64,000 bases of DNA from Anagrus nilaparvatae (GCA_022575985.1 JAKSXM010000014.1:29264001-29328000), one strand, 5' to 3'; positions 50,801 through 63,061 are shown, counted from the first letter of the stretch. Translations and numbers: made by a program. Notes: generated from the letters alone by a model not told the origin.

Positions 50801-53800
50801 CAAAATTTTGAATATGCTATAGTAATTTAAATAATATTTAAATTATAAATTGATTTTAAATCTGAAGACACCTTAAACAATTCCAAAGATGCTCCAAATA
50901 CATCAGGCAAAAAGTTGCATTAAAATAAATAAACTTTAAAGCTAAAATAAGTATTTTTATTCCTCGAAAATTCGCTCCTTATAAAACCTAACATCAAAAT
51001 TTTACTATCTTTATTATTATTAAATTTCCCAAGGTGTAAATTAAAAGCTCTTTATTTTATGGAGCAAACATTTTTGACAGCAACTACATAGTTTAAGTTT
51101 TTTGTTGCAAACAAGCCATATATACAATTATACATATATGTTATATGAGCAAAGTATTTAATTAAAATTTCAATAATACATGAAGTGCAGGTAATAAAAA
51201 AATTTATAGATTTTATATACCTATAGAATATCCTTATGAAAAATTCAATAATATTCGTTTGAAAAAGTACCATCAAAATTCATATTTCATCAGATATGTT
51301 TTATTGCTTTTAATAATATTTTTATAATAAAATAATAATAATAATAATATTTTATAGATTTAAATTTTAATTAACAATTTTTCGGATATTAAATATTTTT
51401 TTTTGCTTAAAATTAAGTTAAATATCCAAAAATGAGTATTGGTTAATTAATTAATATAAAAAAATTAAGTTTGCAAATTTTAATAAAGCTTGTAATTTAT
51501 ATTTGGTTGGTATTTAATATAAGAAGGTTTACTCTGTAAATTAACTTGTGGTAAAACTAGTTATTATACAAGGGACAAAATTACTTAATTTTAAGCAGCC
51601 AGCCTATATTTAATATCGTTTATTATTATCACGTTTCAGTTACTTTTATAATTAATAAATAATTATAATTTGTCTTTCTAATTAAAATTTAAAAAAATTA
51701 CACTTATTAAAATTATCTAGCAATTACTCTGTTTTACTTGGTTTATGTATATATACGTTTTAGTTAGTAGTATAAGTCAATATTATGATATACATACTTT
51801 CTAAAAATATGAAGAAATTTTTTTTAAATACTCTGGTTACGTTTTTGTTCCATTTTTACTGTTTTTAAATGTATATAAAAAAATTTTATTTTGCATTTAT
51901 TTACGTATGAAAAGAATTATATAATTTTTTTTTTTCAAACCATAATTTTTTTAAATCTTTGTACTATATCATTCTCTATAAAATATACACTTATTCATTT
52001 TTATACCATAAAGCCACAAAAAAAATGTTTTGTCGAGAGAGATAGAGAGAATGAAAAAATAAAGGAAGAATTAATAAAAAGGACAAAAACCTTTTTTTTT
52101 AGAAACCACTATTGTTAAAAAAAAAGGCTCTTAAAAAAGATTGGTTGAGAGGAATTTCGCGCGCGACAGAACCTTGTACTCTTTTTTTACGTATATAAAC
52201 GAGAATTGAATTAAAGTGACAAAAAAAAATTTTTTTTTGGGTATTTGAGCAGAAAATAATTTCTTATGTATGTAGTCTTTCTTTTTAAAAATATCATATA
52301 AATTTTTTTTTGGTGCTGCTGAAATTAACGAGTTGGCAAATATATTATTATGATATATTAAACAAGATTTTTTACGCTTATTTCAGGATAAAAAAGTCAA
52401 TCTTAATAGTTGCTATATGAATGAGTCCGTTGTATAAGGAAATGCTATTTGGATAGGTGCTTGCAAAAATTAATAAAATTCAGAATTTTTTAGGCCGCCT
52501 GAATGGTTTCCTAAAAGTTGCCCCAATTCTTATTATAATGAATAAAATTTAATTAATAGGACGCTGAAAAAAATTTGGGTTCTGCTAATAGAATTTTGGT
52601 TGTCGATGTCGGATTTTTTATTTTCTTTTAAATGATTTCAAACAAGAAAACATCAAAGAAAAAAATTCTGGCTTTCACAACCGGATTTCGAGTATTTTAT
52701 TTTTAGCATATATAGCTCCCATGAGTACGTCCTAGACCAAAAACTTCATTATGAATAAAAAATTTTTCCTTAAAAACGAAATAAATTTGTCTTATGTTTA
52801 ATCATTGTTATTTTTGGTTACACTTCTAAAGAAGATTTCAGAAATACTTATTCAAAGATAGTTTTATCATTTACAGAGTCTGAAATTATCTATTAAAATA
52901 AAATGTTATTATACATCATTTGCAGGCATTTTGTTTACCAAGAAATTTAATTAAGCGAACATAAAACATCTTTTGAATAGAAAATAATTAGTAAAAAACT
53001 AAAATAATTGTCTATCAAAATATTTACATAATATTAGCACCGTTCAATTTATTATTAAAAAAAAAATTGTTTGTAAGTTCCTAGAAATATATCATTTATT
53101 ATTTTATACTTGCATAAAGATAAAAAAAATTTTACATGTATATGTAGCGCATGTGTGTCTAGTTTTACATACATGTATGATAAGAGCTTTTTAAACTTGT
53201 TTTGATATGCTTCAAAGCTATTTTTTTAACGCTAGCTAGAGCTCTGACTGATAAAATGTTTTGAGGCAAGAATATATATTTTTTCAAAAGTTTTGTATAC
53301 AAAAATTTTTTATTGACTAAGCGCTTTAGTCATATAAATATAAAATAATTAAATTAAAAAATAAAAATTACTAGGTATTGAAATATTTTTTTTCGTTTAA
53401 TAATAAAGTCAATTTTTTTATTTCCTATTCATAAAACGCATATTTATTTATGATTTTGTTTTAAGTGATTTTTGGAATTTAAATATTTTAGTGATTTATA
53501 CTATTTAGATTTATTGTTAAAAATTCTGTCGGTGATAACATAATTTGGATAGTGGATTCGACGAAAAGATTTTTTAGATTGCAAATATTTTTGAAAAAAA
53601 TTATTATTTATTTAAATTATAAAAGATCAAAAAAATTAACACACGCATGTATTAACCTTTTTATCGAAAATATATGTAGATGAAATTATAAAAATTTAAT
53701 TAATGTAAAAAAAACTTAAAAGCAATTATAATTTTAATGTCTAAGGCACTAATTAAGTGTATATATATTATAGCACATATAATTACATAGAGACGCGTTA

Positions 53801-56800
53801 GTTAAATATTGAGAAAAAAAGTCAGATGAAAATATTTAATGAATCCAATATAAAATGGAAAAATAAATCTCGAAAATATTTGGTGCATGTATAAATAAAA
53901 CTTTTTTTTTTTAGATTTAAGCTCCTTTTTTTTTACGCAAACTTATTCTAATAATTTCAAAAAAAATATTCATGGTTTTCATCGAGTTTTGATAGATATG
54001 TATTTTATATACATCTTGTTATGATAAAATAAAAATTCAAATGTGGGACACATTTTGTAAACGCATCAGATGTTAGACCATCAAGAAAATGAACCCAAGA
54101 AAGATCATAACACATGTCCCTAGGAAGTTCATGATCATGTTTAGCAGGAGGATTTTAGGAGCCTCGAAAAGTGCTAATCCATTCCGTAATTTAGATTCTG
54201 TTTATCCTCCTTACTTGCGAGAAAGATTTTATCCTAAATTTTGTGATGAAAACGGACTATTTTCGCAATAAAAAACAACTGTTTTTTTTTCACGGTACCA
54301 TTTTAAGGCAATTAAGTAGTAAAAAATTTTCTCGCAAGAGAAATGATTTCAAAAGGCTATATAAGGCTAGAAAATTAGGGATAAAACGCTAATATTATTT
54401 CCGAAGTTTTCTTTCATATTGATTTTTTTTTATTGGAAGAAAAGAGCCCCTCCTGGCTCTTTTTTGTGAGGTACATCCACCGAAGAGCGCAACGCGAGCG
54501 TTTGTGTACGAAGTATGCTTTGTAATCAAAATCATTGTTTCTCCAAAGTAAAACGACATTTACTTGATATGGAGGTGTAATACGGATTACTCGAATGAGC
54601 ATGACCACATATCTGATAAAATAGGTGTGCTTGACAGTTAGTTGGACATGACAGTGTTAGTGAAAAACCCCACGTGGGGAAAAAACCATTAAAAATCGTG
54701 ATATATGATTTTTACATTGTATTAATATAATCTTAAGAAATCATTTTAGTTGCGAGAAAAATTTTGTCACATATTAAAAAAAAAAAAGATAGCGTGTCAT
54801 TAAAATTTTTATTTATTTATGATAAAAAATAGCTTTTTGTACAATGTCATTTACAAACAATTTTTGTTTTTAAATTTTCTCGCATGCGAAAGGATTTCTG
54901 TAGGCTATATAAGGACGCGTATGGGCTGCAAGTTCAGAGAAAATCTTAAAAGGCCATAAATGATAAAGGCGATTAATTCTCATGGAAATCTATGTTCAAG
55001 CAACTGGTTTCATCAATTAAATATTTTGGGGCGTTCAAAATTGATGCCTTAGTTTTCTTTTAGATTTTTGATCCCTCCCAATCTTTTTAGCATTGTTCTG
55101 TAACTTCAAGGTGAATTTAAAGATATCAGGTCCAAAATATTAGAGACTCTCTAAAAGTATTAAAAAATTCATTTAATATGCACTCAGCGACTTTTGGTAT
55201 GGTGGCAGCACCAATAGCGCTTGTATTGTCATAAGTCAATAGTTGGTATCGTGAGAGTACCAACTATTACTTTTTGAGTAAAAAGTGGTAAAAACGTTAA
55301 AAACCGGTTGTCTCATTATCGTTAGATTATAATTATTGATAAATAGTTCATTGTTTTGTAAAAAAACAATTTTATTAAAAAAATAGGCATAAAAAATATT
55401 ATTAATTAAATTATGGTCGGTATTATAAGATTTGAAAAAATAAACATATATTTTAAAATATACTATAGGTTAGGATCACAGATATTATTATTTTAATATT
55501 ATTATTGTGCAACATTAATATTGTATTATTTTCATATTTAAATATTTAAAAATATAAATATTTTATCATCTGAAAAACAATTTTGTCCTTTTTATCAATC
55601 CTTATCTTCATATTTTTCGATCAAAATGCATTTTCAAAATATATGTATATTTTTAGTATATTAGTTTTGCATATCTAATATACTAAAAATATTATTTTAC
55701 CTAAAATATTAAAAACAATTAATATACAAACAAAATTATAACGTTAATAAAATCATTTTTTATCATAAAAAAAAACATGTTGCTACAGCTGATTTCACGT
55801 AATTCACCGAGTTGGTAGCGTCACACGACCAACTTTGTTTCTCTATAATACCGAGTATATTGTACACACCAAAACTGGTGCTGCCACTATACAAAAAGTC
55901 GCTGAGTGTGTTTTTTCCAAAATATTACAATTTTCGTATTTAAAATTTAGTTAAAAGTACCAAAAATTAAAGATCTTAAAAACTATGATAATTGAACGTA
56001 AAATTTACATGTTATACCCAACTGCAGATTTTTTTTTTTACTTTTGCATCGGTTTTGTGTTATTTGTGTTTGTTATCTTTTTATTTGGAGGCTTTAAAGT
56101 TTAAGAAAACGATATATATTGCACACATATGACTTTTCTAATTAATCAAAATTATTTCTAAAATAATATAAAATAAAAAATAAATTAATCAAATAAAATC
56201 TGCAATATAATCAAAAACAATTTTTCAAAAAAATGAATAAAGTAAAATTCATGAAAAAGAATTATATATATAAAATATGTCGAATAATAAAATAATCTAT
56301 AAGAAATATATCACTTTTTATTTAAAAAAAAAAAAGTTTAAGCTGAATATTTAATAAAAAGAAAAAATTTTTCTTAAAAAAAGTTAAAACTAACTAAGAG
56401 ATGAAGGTTCATAGAACCGCAAGTTAGCGTAAATGTCAGAAACAAGAATCGCGTATATATATATATAACAGAGAAAGTAAATCAATGAAGTAAGTTGTAT
56501 TATATAAACCTTAAAAGTTATAACCCTTGCAAGCTCTATGTTTTATCCAACCATGTAGAAATACTTTTGCTATACTACGATATTTTTTTTTTTTATAGAT
56601 ATTTATAAGGATAAAAAATATGATCATAGAAAAAAAAAAGTTCAACGGGTCAGTAGAACTTTTCTTAAGATTTTTTTAGATATATATGTAATTTTTTAAA
56701 GAATTTATTCAAGCATAATTTTATTCAAAACTCTTTTTTTTTTCTTCTAATCAAATTGCTCTCTTCTTCCTTTTCTTTCGATTGTATTATTTTTTTTTTT

Positions 56801-59313
56801 TTTTTTTTTTTTGTAATAAATATTATTTTAATTTCAAAGGAAAATATATTTTTCTTTGTTAAAATAATAATATAAAGATTATTGTTATCTTCATTAAAAT
56901 ATAGAACAAAAAAGTTTTTTTTTAAAATAATCGTCAAATATTTACTTTTTATTTACTGTAGTAAGCAATCTAATTGTAAAAAGAGTGTGTGCAATTAAAG
57001 TTTTATTTATGTCAGTTAAAGATTCATAAAAAAGAAAATTATAAATAATTAAATATACTTTTAAGTAAAAAAAGAAAAATATATCTGATTTTGATTTTTA
57101 TATTTTTAAATTACATGAAATTCTGTTTTTTATAAAAAGATTTACTTGCTTAATTAAAAAAAAAAAAAAAAAAAAAAAATTAATTCTTAAGAACTTCAAA
57201 GTACATAAATGCATTAATAATTATAAGTCAAGTAAAAAAAAAAATTTGTAATTAAATATGAAAATATTAATTTTTTATTTTTACCTCTAAGTTACACGAG
57301 AAAAATCTTTTTTTTGATCCAATACATCTTTCGTTATCGTATTCGCTGAAAAATAAAAAAAATTAAGAAATTAAATTATGATTTTAAATTATGTAAAAAT
57401 TGTGCTAAAGAAAATTACATGAAATTTAAATAAAATTAATTAATTAATTTTTTTTTTTAAATAATTTTTTTTGTCTATGTTACGTGCGAAGTTTAAATTT
57501 TTTTAATTTTTTAGAAAGTTTTAGTTTAAATTTTGATGTACAGCATCCCATTTGGGCAAGGGACAAAATAGAAAATTGAATTTTATAGTTTTTTTTCTTA
57601 AAGGGTCAAAGGTCCTCTTTCTAAAGGGGTTAAATATAGGAAATCATTGCAAATTTTTTGCGCCATTGATTCTGAGAAATCAGGCATCTGTGGGTGATTA
57701 TAAATACTTACTCAATTACTAGCTCAAAAGACTTTTTTTACAAAATATTTTCGTCGTTTTTATGATTGTGTTGATTTTTTAACCAAAAAAATAGTTTTAA
57801 TAATAATAATCTATTTTTCAGTAAAAAATTTCGAAAAAACTTCAATTGCACCCATTCTCAGCTTTTAAATAACCCCACCGTCTAACATTTCGGATTCCCA
57901 GTTTCTTAGAACCAATGGCGTTAAATAATTGCCATGATTTCCTACATTCTACATTTGGCCCTAATTTAATGATTGTTGACAGCTAATAGTGGCAAAATAA
58001 GAATGTTTTTCAGGAATAATCCCAATTCTAAAAAATATTTTCTGAAAAACAACAAATTAAGAATTAATCTATTTTTGACCCCATGGTCATCTATATTTGA
58101 ATCAAGATTATTAAATACTTTGCAATATTTCAAAAAAAATTATAGAGCTTAAAATATTTTTTCGTCCTGGAATATGTGTAAAGGAACGCTATAGTTTATG
58201 ATATGTAATAATGTAATAATAAGCACAAGATTTCAAACCTTGCACGTAACGTATACATAAATAACTTAACTTAACTTAACTACAAAAAAGAATATTTGAT
58301 TTTATGGCTTTACAAGTGTATGCATTTTATTACTATACTAGCTGCTTCAGGCTCGCTTCGCTCGCCTCAGCACTGGCTATGGAGCCCCCCCCCCCCCCTC
58401 ATCGCACCTGAATCTTTCCAGTCTTGATTTTATCAGTAAAAATTTGTTTTAAGTTAATTAGTGTCTTTAGCTTTTTTCGTGTACCGGTGAACTGTGTTCG
58501 GGTACTCAAACTTATATGTATACAAAATTAAAAATTTGTATAATTAATTCGAAAATATTTTTGTCAACTGGATTTTGCCGTTAAATAACAAGTCTATCCT
58601 AATTTTCTAATATTTTTTTTGAGTCTAGACTTTTTACAGCCTTTACAATTTTTTTGTTGTTTTAACATGGAACATGTTACTAGGGAGGGGTTACCCTAGA
58701 AATTTGAAGACCCTAGAAATTTGGGAGGGCGTAGTACCGTCCGATTTAAGGGGGGAGGACAAAAGTGTCCAATTTAAGGGGATTGTTTACTCAACTGTAA
58801 GTAAACATATTTCATGCATTTTCGTGCTTTTTACACAAACCGGTTATAAATTTTTAATTCCTATTTTACACTGATTGATGCAATTTTCACTCAATCGCGC
58901 TTAAGTGCATTACCATTCAAAAAGACTATTAATCCCAATTAAAATAAATTCGAATTATCCGAACTAACATAAAAATAATTTAAAACATAGATGCAAGAGT
59001 TTATCCAATTTCTGTGTTTTTATAAGGTGAAAACTTCAACTCGGAATCAACCACTGCTTACATTAAAAAAAATAAAAGAGCAGACCTCCATTCAACCATA
59101 AAAACACAAGTTACACTCTTGAGGAATTTTCCTCCATATATTAAAAGTATCTGTTACAAATTGAAAATTTTTTTTTTACTCTTAAAAAAATAAATACAAA
59201 AAAAAAAGTTTTAAATTTCCTAATCGCAATTTACAGTCCGTTAAATCGTTAAACGCACACTCTTTTTCTCTATAACTAAATATTATTCTTTTTATATGTG
59301 CATATGCACACCG

Positions 59314-59350
<37 letters not shown>

Positions 59351-61332
59351 TATATAAAAAGTCGTTGGTTGATGCTTTTCAGAAAAGTAGGACGTTAATG
59401 TTTTTTCCCAATCGTATTACTTATACATTAATTTTTATACACATGCAGTTATATATGTGTATGTGTGAAAAAAAAAATAGTATAGGAAGATAAACTGCAA
59501 AACAATATTGCAAATAGATACTAAATTTTTTTATACTTTTACTTTTAAATTATTTGACTTTTGTTATGTTAAATACATTTAGGTATATTATACGTAATTT
59601 AAATCTTTTTTATTTTTTTATTTTTAGGTTATTTAGTATATTATCGAGAAACGATTTAAAAATATAAATTTAGTTTTATGTATACTGATAAAAAAATTTT
59701 GTTCGGTTCATTTTTTATAATAAACGTATAATATATATTAATTAATAAATTAACTTGTATTTTGTATTTTTTTCATTAAAAAGTTACAATTGATTTCGTT
59801 ATTAATTTGATTTTTAGGCAATAACTATTAATATTTATGTAAAGAGAGAAGCATAGAATATTTTATTAATATAGTAACTGCTTTCATATAACGAAAAAAA
59901 GTTCTTTAATTTTATTTTATCAGTTATTGAATTGAAATTGCAGTAAAAAAATTAAAATCTTTAAATAGTTTTGAAATTAATTAATGGTAGGAGTTATGAT
60001 ATAGGTATCTTCATTTCCTGTGTATTCGTATAGATTGAGGCTATTCGTATTCGAGAATCATCTATATGAGGCGAATTTTCGCTACACGCATATAATTTTA
60101 TTTTGTTTGCGAGTTTTTTGACGTTTGGAATGGATACTTTAAGGGTAGCTGATTTTAAGACAGAAAATTTTGGGACTTATAGAGTGTCCTCGATGTGCAA
60201 AATCTACTTATTTGTAATTAGTAATTTTTGTCATTTTCATAGCAAAGTTAAAGAAAAAGCCCCCCCCCTTCCTTGAGTTATAAGGGAACAGACCCACACT
60301 CAAACATATGTGTATAGACACAAATAAATGTTTAAATATATAGAGTAGTTAAATATAATTTGAAAATACCAATTTTTTTTCTCGACAAATTTCATTAATC
60401 GAATCCCCAAAAAAACTTTTTAAATTAGGTTTTGAAATAAAATTAAGGTTATTTAATCTGGAGCTTTCTATAAATATCAATGAGAGTTATTGATTTGATA
60501 CTTGCACCTATTTAAAAAAAAATCACAAGTATAAAATTTTTTTAAAATTTAACCAACACGAGGTTAGAGTGTATTCAATTGGAATATTACGACACTATAG
60601 ATTTCTACTTTAAAAGTTTGTAGCAATATAAAGTTTTCTCTATAATTTTTATTTATAAATAATATATGATTTAAATTTCCCCCCCTGGAGTTTAATTTTC
60701 CCAAAAGACTCAATTACTATTCCAAAAGTTATATTCTTATTTTAATTACATCTTTCGGTGTGTTACCATAAGGCAATAAAAAATTAAATTCATCATTTAT
60801 TATATCCCGTTGAAGTTTGATTACTAGAACGTTTTTGATCGTAAATAAGCTTATTTTAATGATAAAAGCTCAATTTACTAAATTAAAATTTTTGAACTTT
60901 GTAAGGGAAAATAAAATTGAAATTGCAAATTTTTTTACTGAAATTTAGCTATTTTGTGATAGGTCAATGGGGGGGGGGGGTGAATATTCGGCGAAATCTG
61001 CTCTGGAGAGGAGCGACTTGAGATTCTCAAGAAGTGATGCTTTTTTGTTGACAAAAAACCTCCAGAAGTCGGTTTTTAATTTTGATAACCGGTTTTGACG
61101 ATATTGGCCAAAATGTGCTCCATTTAAATAACATTGGAAACGTGGTTTTTTGAAAATAGCGCAAAAATTTGGGGGGGCTACGCTTTTCTAACATATACTA
61201 ATCGACTCGAATATCAATTACCTTCAATCTCCATATGATAAATTGAGGGTCAATTCGTGTGCTCATACTTGATTTTTTGGCATATAAGCAAGTTTTGAGA
61301 CCCCACGAAGCTAAAAAACCGGTTTTTAAAAA

Positions 61333-61385
<53 letters not shown>

Positions 61386-63061
61386 CGTGTGTGTGTATAT
61401 GTATGTATGTATGTAATTGGTGATATTTCACAAACATTATGGAGTTAAGACCTAATTTATTTTCAAAAATTTTTTTATCAAAAAAGCTCTAGGTACTTTT
61501 TTTTTTCAATTTGGATGTAATACCTCATTATTATTTCCACGAAAGTACTTATATTTGAAAGTATAGTTTTTACTCGATATCTCGAATCTGATACTTAATT
61601 TTTTGAAAATTTTTTTCCCAAAATTTTTTTCACGAAAAAATACAAAAAACACCAATTTTTTTTTTCTTTTTGGACGTAGTACCTAATTTATTTCTATGAA
61701 AGTACTAGTTTTGGAAAGTTTGTTTATAGTCATTTTTTGGATCTGATACCGAATTTTTTCAAAAATTTTTTCTCATAATTAAAAAAACAAAAAAATTAAA
61801 AAACCTGCAATATTTTTTTTTTTTTTGGGTTGTAATACCTCATTTAATTCCATGAAATTACTAATATCTGAAAATATTGCAACCGGCGATGTTTCACAAC
61901 CGTTATGAAATAAAGACCTAATTTTTTTTTCAAAAATTTTTCACCAAAGAAGCTCTAGGTACTTTTTTTTTTCAATTTGGATGTAATACCTCATTATTAT
62001 TTCCACGAAAGTACTTATATTTGAAAGTATAGTTTTTACTCGATATCTCGAATCTGATACTTAATTTTTTGAAAATTTTTTTCCTAAATTTTTTTTCACA
62101 AAAAAATACAAAAATCACCAAATTTTTTTTTCTTTTTGGATGCAGTACCTAATTTATTTCTATGAGAGTACTAGTTTTAGACAATTCGTTTATAGAAATT
62201 TTTTGGATTTGATACCGAATTTTTCCAAAATTTATTTCTCAAAATTGAAAAAGTTTTTTTAAACTACAATATTTTTTTTTTTTTTTGTTGTTGTAATACT
62301 TTATTTAATTCCATGAAAGTACTATCTTGAATAATTATTATCCAATGAATTACGTTAGATTTTATTTGAAAAAAATAGATTTAGTTAAATTCAATATATA
62401 AATTTTTTTTTAACTTTTAAACGTTAATAGAAATGAGTGTATGATTGATGGTTGTAATCGGTAATATCTGTGGCAAATTGAAGTATTTAGCTCATTGTTT
62501 GAGGAACCTTAGTGCCAGCTAGTTAGCAGGGTATTTTTTAATTTTCTAACATTTAATTTTTCAAAATTGAATAAATTACTTATCTGTCGTTCAAAGTATA
62601 TTTTTTATTTAATTAATTATTTTAGTAAATATTTTAGTAACTAGAATATTAAATTAGAAATTTTATCAAATGGTTTTACTAAAATTTTATCTTATTCAGT
62701 ATAAAATTTAAAATTAATTAATGAAAAAATTATCTATTTTTTGAATAACAAAAATAAAATTCGTATAAATTATAAAATAATTTGTGCATACAGAAAAACT
62801 TAAATTTGTTAAAATTATTATAACGAATTATTTCTTTGCATATATATAGTTAATTAATAGTTAAATAACTTACTCTCGGTCAAGGCATTCTCTTCTTTGG
62901 TGTGCCACACCACCACCACATGTTCTCGAACAAGGACTAGGATGCGACCAAGGACCCCAATTACCTCTTTCTGGTTCTTCTGTTTCTAAAATATAACTTG
63001 CTGGTAAATAACTATCACCATGTTCTCTTCTGTGTCTGCCATGCCTTAATTTTATGTGATG
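32688..63061 (-). CDS. Ppn: Papilin, 38 exons visible (N-terminal signal exon not in view)
   Basis: Papilin is a large secreted basement-membrane glycoprotein of the ADAMTS-like group. The visible exons join in frame to 8,154 bp, 2,717 residues plus stop: 63061-62874, 57345-57285, 47774-47692, 47413-47263, 47198-47075, 46717-46637, 46225-46053, 45983-45848, 45714-45371, 45228-45046, 44971-44798, 44718-44530, 44033-43892, 43812-43700, 43631-43301, 43225-42953, 42876-42460, 42396-42039, 41938-41835, 41561-41409, 40678-40280, 40210-39851, 39763-39587, 39500-39321, 38813-38634, 38271-38101, 37771-37559, 37482-37312, 37247-36831, 36755-36543, 36394-36215, 35883-35638, 35560-35235, 35167-35017, 34413-33910, 33471-33316, 33235-33122, 32905-32688. 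Domain order is TSP1, spacer, six TSP1, Ser/Thr-rich, 13 lagrin repeats, 11 Kunitz, antistasin-like, WAP, Ig-Ig-linker-Ig, PLAC. The first visible exon starts in phase 0 at an acceptor, so a signal-peptide exon must lie further right. No frameshift or stop is seen. Confidence 0.95.
36215..40144 (-). other. Papilin array of 11 Kunitz/BPTI domains
   Basis: Eleven domains run from the end of exon 22 to exon 31, about residues 1460-2146. Each has six cysteines and the YGGC-type core (for example [39 protein letters not shown]). Nearly every domain is one exon of 171-213 bp bounded by phase-1 introns. Exon 29 (37247-36831) carries two domains. The residue after the second Cys (P1) is, in order, R, E, E, S, T, H, T, N, D, R, N. 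Only domains 1 and 10 therefore look like trypsin-type inhibitors, and the rest are probably structural or aimed at other targets. Confidence 0.92.
39851..42396 (-). other. Papilin array of 13 lagrin-type CC repeats
   Basis: Thirteen repeats of the form C-x(4-6)-[FY]GCC-[PSYKD]D-x(4-6)-GxxxxGC run through exons 18-22, about residues 1075-1440. Examples are [24 protein letters not shown] and [12 protein letters not shown]. Repeat 8 varies to EFKCCQDN, losing the Gly before CC. Such repeats are known in invertebrate papilins, including the C. elegans homologue MIG-6. The first repeats are more divergent in spacing, and a short Lys-rich linker ([11 protein letters not shown]) precedes them. Confidence 0.85.
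40788..41390. mobile_element. 603 bp inverted-repeat element in papilin intron 20
   Basis: AAATAAGAAATAAGATTTCT then ATTCCAACTAATAGTACATA and CGAGATCGTTAGTAGGA at the left are mirrored at the right (TCCTACTGACGATCTCG, TATGTACTATTAGTTGGAAT, AAATTTTATTTCTTATTT). The arms are about 100 bp and the ends lie within AT-rich intron DNA, so the duplication is not resolved. It occupies almost the whole intron between lagrin exons and leaves both splice sites intact. Confidence 0.7.
42460..43812 (-). other. Papilin acidic and Ser/Thr-rich mucin-like segment
   Basis: Exons 14-17 encode about 378 residues (677-1054) made mostly of S, T, E, D and G. A Glu/Asp run ([12 protein letters not shown]) comes first, then repeats such as [10 protein letters not shown] and [10 protein letters not shown], and TESGA-type units recurring in the last exon. 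This composition implies dense O-glycosylation and an extended, flexible spacer. Exon 14 is separately spliced and could be optional. The antisense frames of up to 226 codons across this segment come from its biased codons and are not genes. Confidence 0.85.
43892..45983 (-). other. Papilin TSP1 repeats 2-7
   Basis: Six thrombospondin type 1 repeats span exons 8-13, about residues 318-676. The starts are [83 protein letters not shown] and [17 protein letters not shown]. Most keep the WxxWxxC Trp motif for C-mannosylation and the CSxTCG motif for O-fucosylation. Repeat 4 is shortened (PWKPCDHLCG), and repeat 5 ends KCGLT instead of a glycine-rich CGxG. Introns cut several repeats just before the CS..CG motif. 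Confidence 0.92.
55181..55908. mobile_element. 728 bp inverted-repeat element with CACTCAGCGAC ends
   Basis: The left end CACTCAGCGACTTTTGGTAT then GGTGGCAGCACCA is mirrored by TGGTGCTGCCACTATAC then AAAAAGTCGCTGAGTG. An inner second pair (GTTGGTATCGTGAGAGTACC against GTTGGTAGCGTCACACGACC) is weaker. The outer flanks are TG on both sides, which could be a 2 bp duplication and, with CACT ends, would hint at the CACTA/CMC group. That assignment is weak. It has no coding capacity and lies in the papilin intron. Confidence 0.7.
56790..56812. repeat. T homopolymer, 23 bases
   Basis: Uninterrupted T run in the papilin intron. Its length is likely polymorphic and error-prone in assemblies. Confidence 0.9.
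57156..57179. repeat. A homopolymer, 24 bases
   Basis: Uninterrupted A run about 105 bases from papilin exon 2, on the acceptor-distal side. No retroposon body is visible next to it. Confidence 0.9.
57630..57965. repeat. Inverted repeat in papilin intron 1
   Basis: AGGAAATCATTGCAA and GCGCCATTGATTCTGAGAAA at about 57637-57680 are mirrored by TTTCTTAGAACCAATGGCG and TTGCCATGATTTCCTA at about 57900-57950. Weaker matches extend outward. It is a decayed MITE-like hairpin with uncertain boundaries. Confidence 0.55.
58335..58400. repeat. Short GC-rich repeat-like motif plus C homopolymer
   Basis: ACTAGCTGCTTCAGGCTCGC then TTCGCTCGCC stands out in AT-rich DNA and ends in a 14-base C run (58385-58398). 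Similar 'ACTAGCTG...TTCGC' motifs are common in arthropod dispersed repeats. This is a resemblance only. Confidence 0.35.
58669..58840. repeat. CATGGAACATG-type repeat, copy 3 (short)
   Basis: AACATGGAACATGTTACTAG then G-rich runs (AGGGAGGGG, AAGGGGGGAGG) and CAACTGTAAGTAAACATATTTCATGCATTTTCGTGC follow the same order as copy 1 at 6687-7078, but without the long minisatellite interior. The 66-codon frame here is incidental. Confidence 0.55.
59328..59348. repeat. (TA)n microsatellite
   Basis: About ten TA units in the papilin 5' intron. Confidence 0.9.
61335..61415. repeat. (GT)n and (GTAT)n compound microsatellite
   Basis: A GT run of about 23 units continues into GCGTGCGTGTGTGTGTATAT and GTAT units. 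It abuts the tandem duplication that starts at 61419. The minus-strand frame of His-Thr repeats here is a by-product. Confidence 0.92.
61419..62325. repeat. Two-copy tandem duplication of about 467 bp
   Basis: AAAGCTCTAGGTACTTTTTT, TTTCAATTTGGATGTAATAC, CCACGAAAGTACTTATATTT and GATATCTCGAATCTGATACT appear at about 61483-61590 and again at about 61951-62060. The downstream TAGTACTTAATTTATTTCTA-like parts are also repeated. The first copy begins next to the GT microsatellite. Within each unit, half-length sub-repeats (GATACCGAATTTTT and GATACTTAATTTTT) suggest an older internal duplication. Confidence 0.75.

Larger units (their letters stand above)
47775..57284. other. Large papilin intron (between visible exons 2 and 3)
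   Basis: About 9.5 kb of AT-rich DNA with no further exon found. GC-richer patches at 49780-49960 and 52130-52200 (TTTCGCGCGCGACAGAACC) could be an internal promoter or enhancer, but nothing proves it. A repeated motif, GGCTATATAAGG preceded by a TTCTCGCA..GAAA stretch, occurs at about 54330-54370 and again at 54880-54920. An inverted-repeat element is at 55181-55908. Confidence 0.5.
45848..63061 (-). other. Papilin N-terminal cassette: TSP1-1, cysteine-rich region and ADAMTS spacer
   Basis: This covers exons 1-8, visible residues 1-332. TSP1-1 is at about 34-85 ([20 protein letters not shown]). The ADAMTS-type cysteine-rich stretch follows ([31 protein letters not shown]). The spacer fold comes next ([58 protein letters not shown]). 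This is the conserved papilin/ADAMTS-like cassette that lacks a protease domain. Exons 1, 2 and 3 are separated by about 5.5 kb and 9.3 kb introns. A basic RHGRHRRE segment at the visible start is a possible furin-type site. Confidence 0.9.

Noticed and set aside
54089..54271. Plus-strand 60-codon frame with protein-like composition
   Set aside because: No recognisable family, no partner exons and no clear splice sites. It is inside the papilin intron on the opposite strand.
54414..54608. Minus-strand 64-codon frame in the papilin intron
   Set aside because: Could be mistaken for a papilin exon, but it has no cysteine pattern and the neighbouring exons join in frame without it.
61198..61437. 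Minus-strand frame with a His-Thr repeat peptide
   Set aside because: It is the translation of the GT microsatellite and has no splice context or homology.
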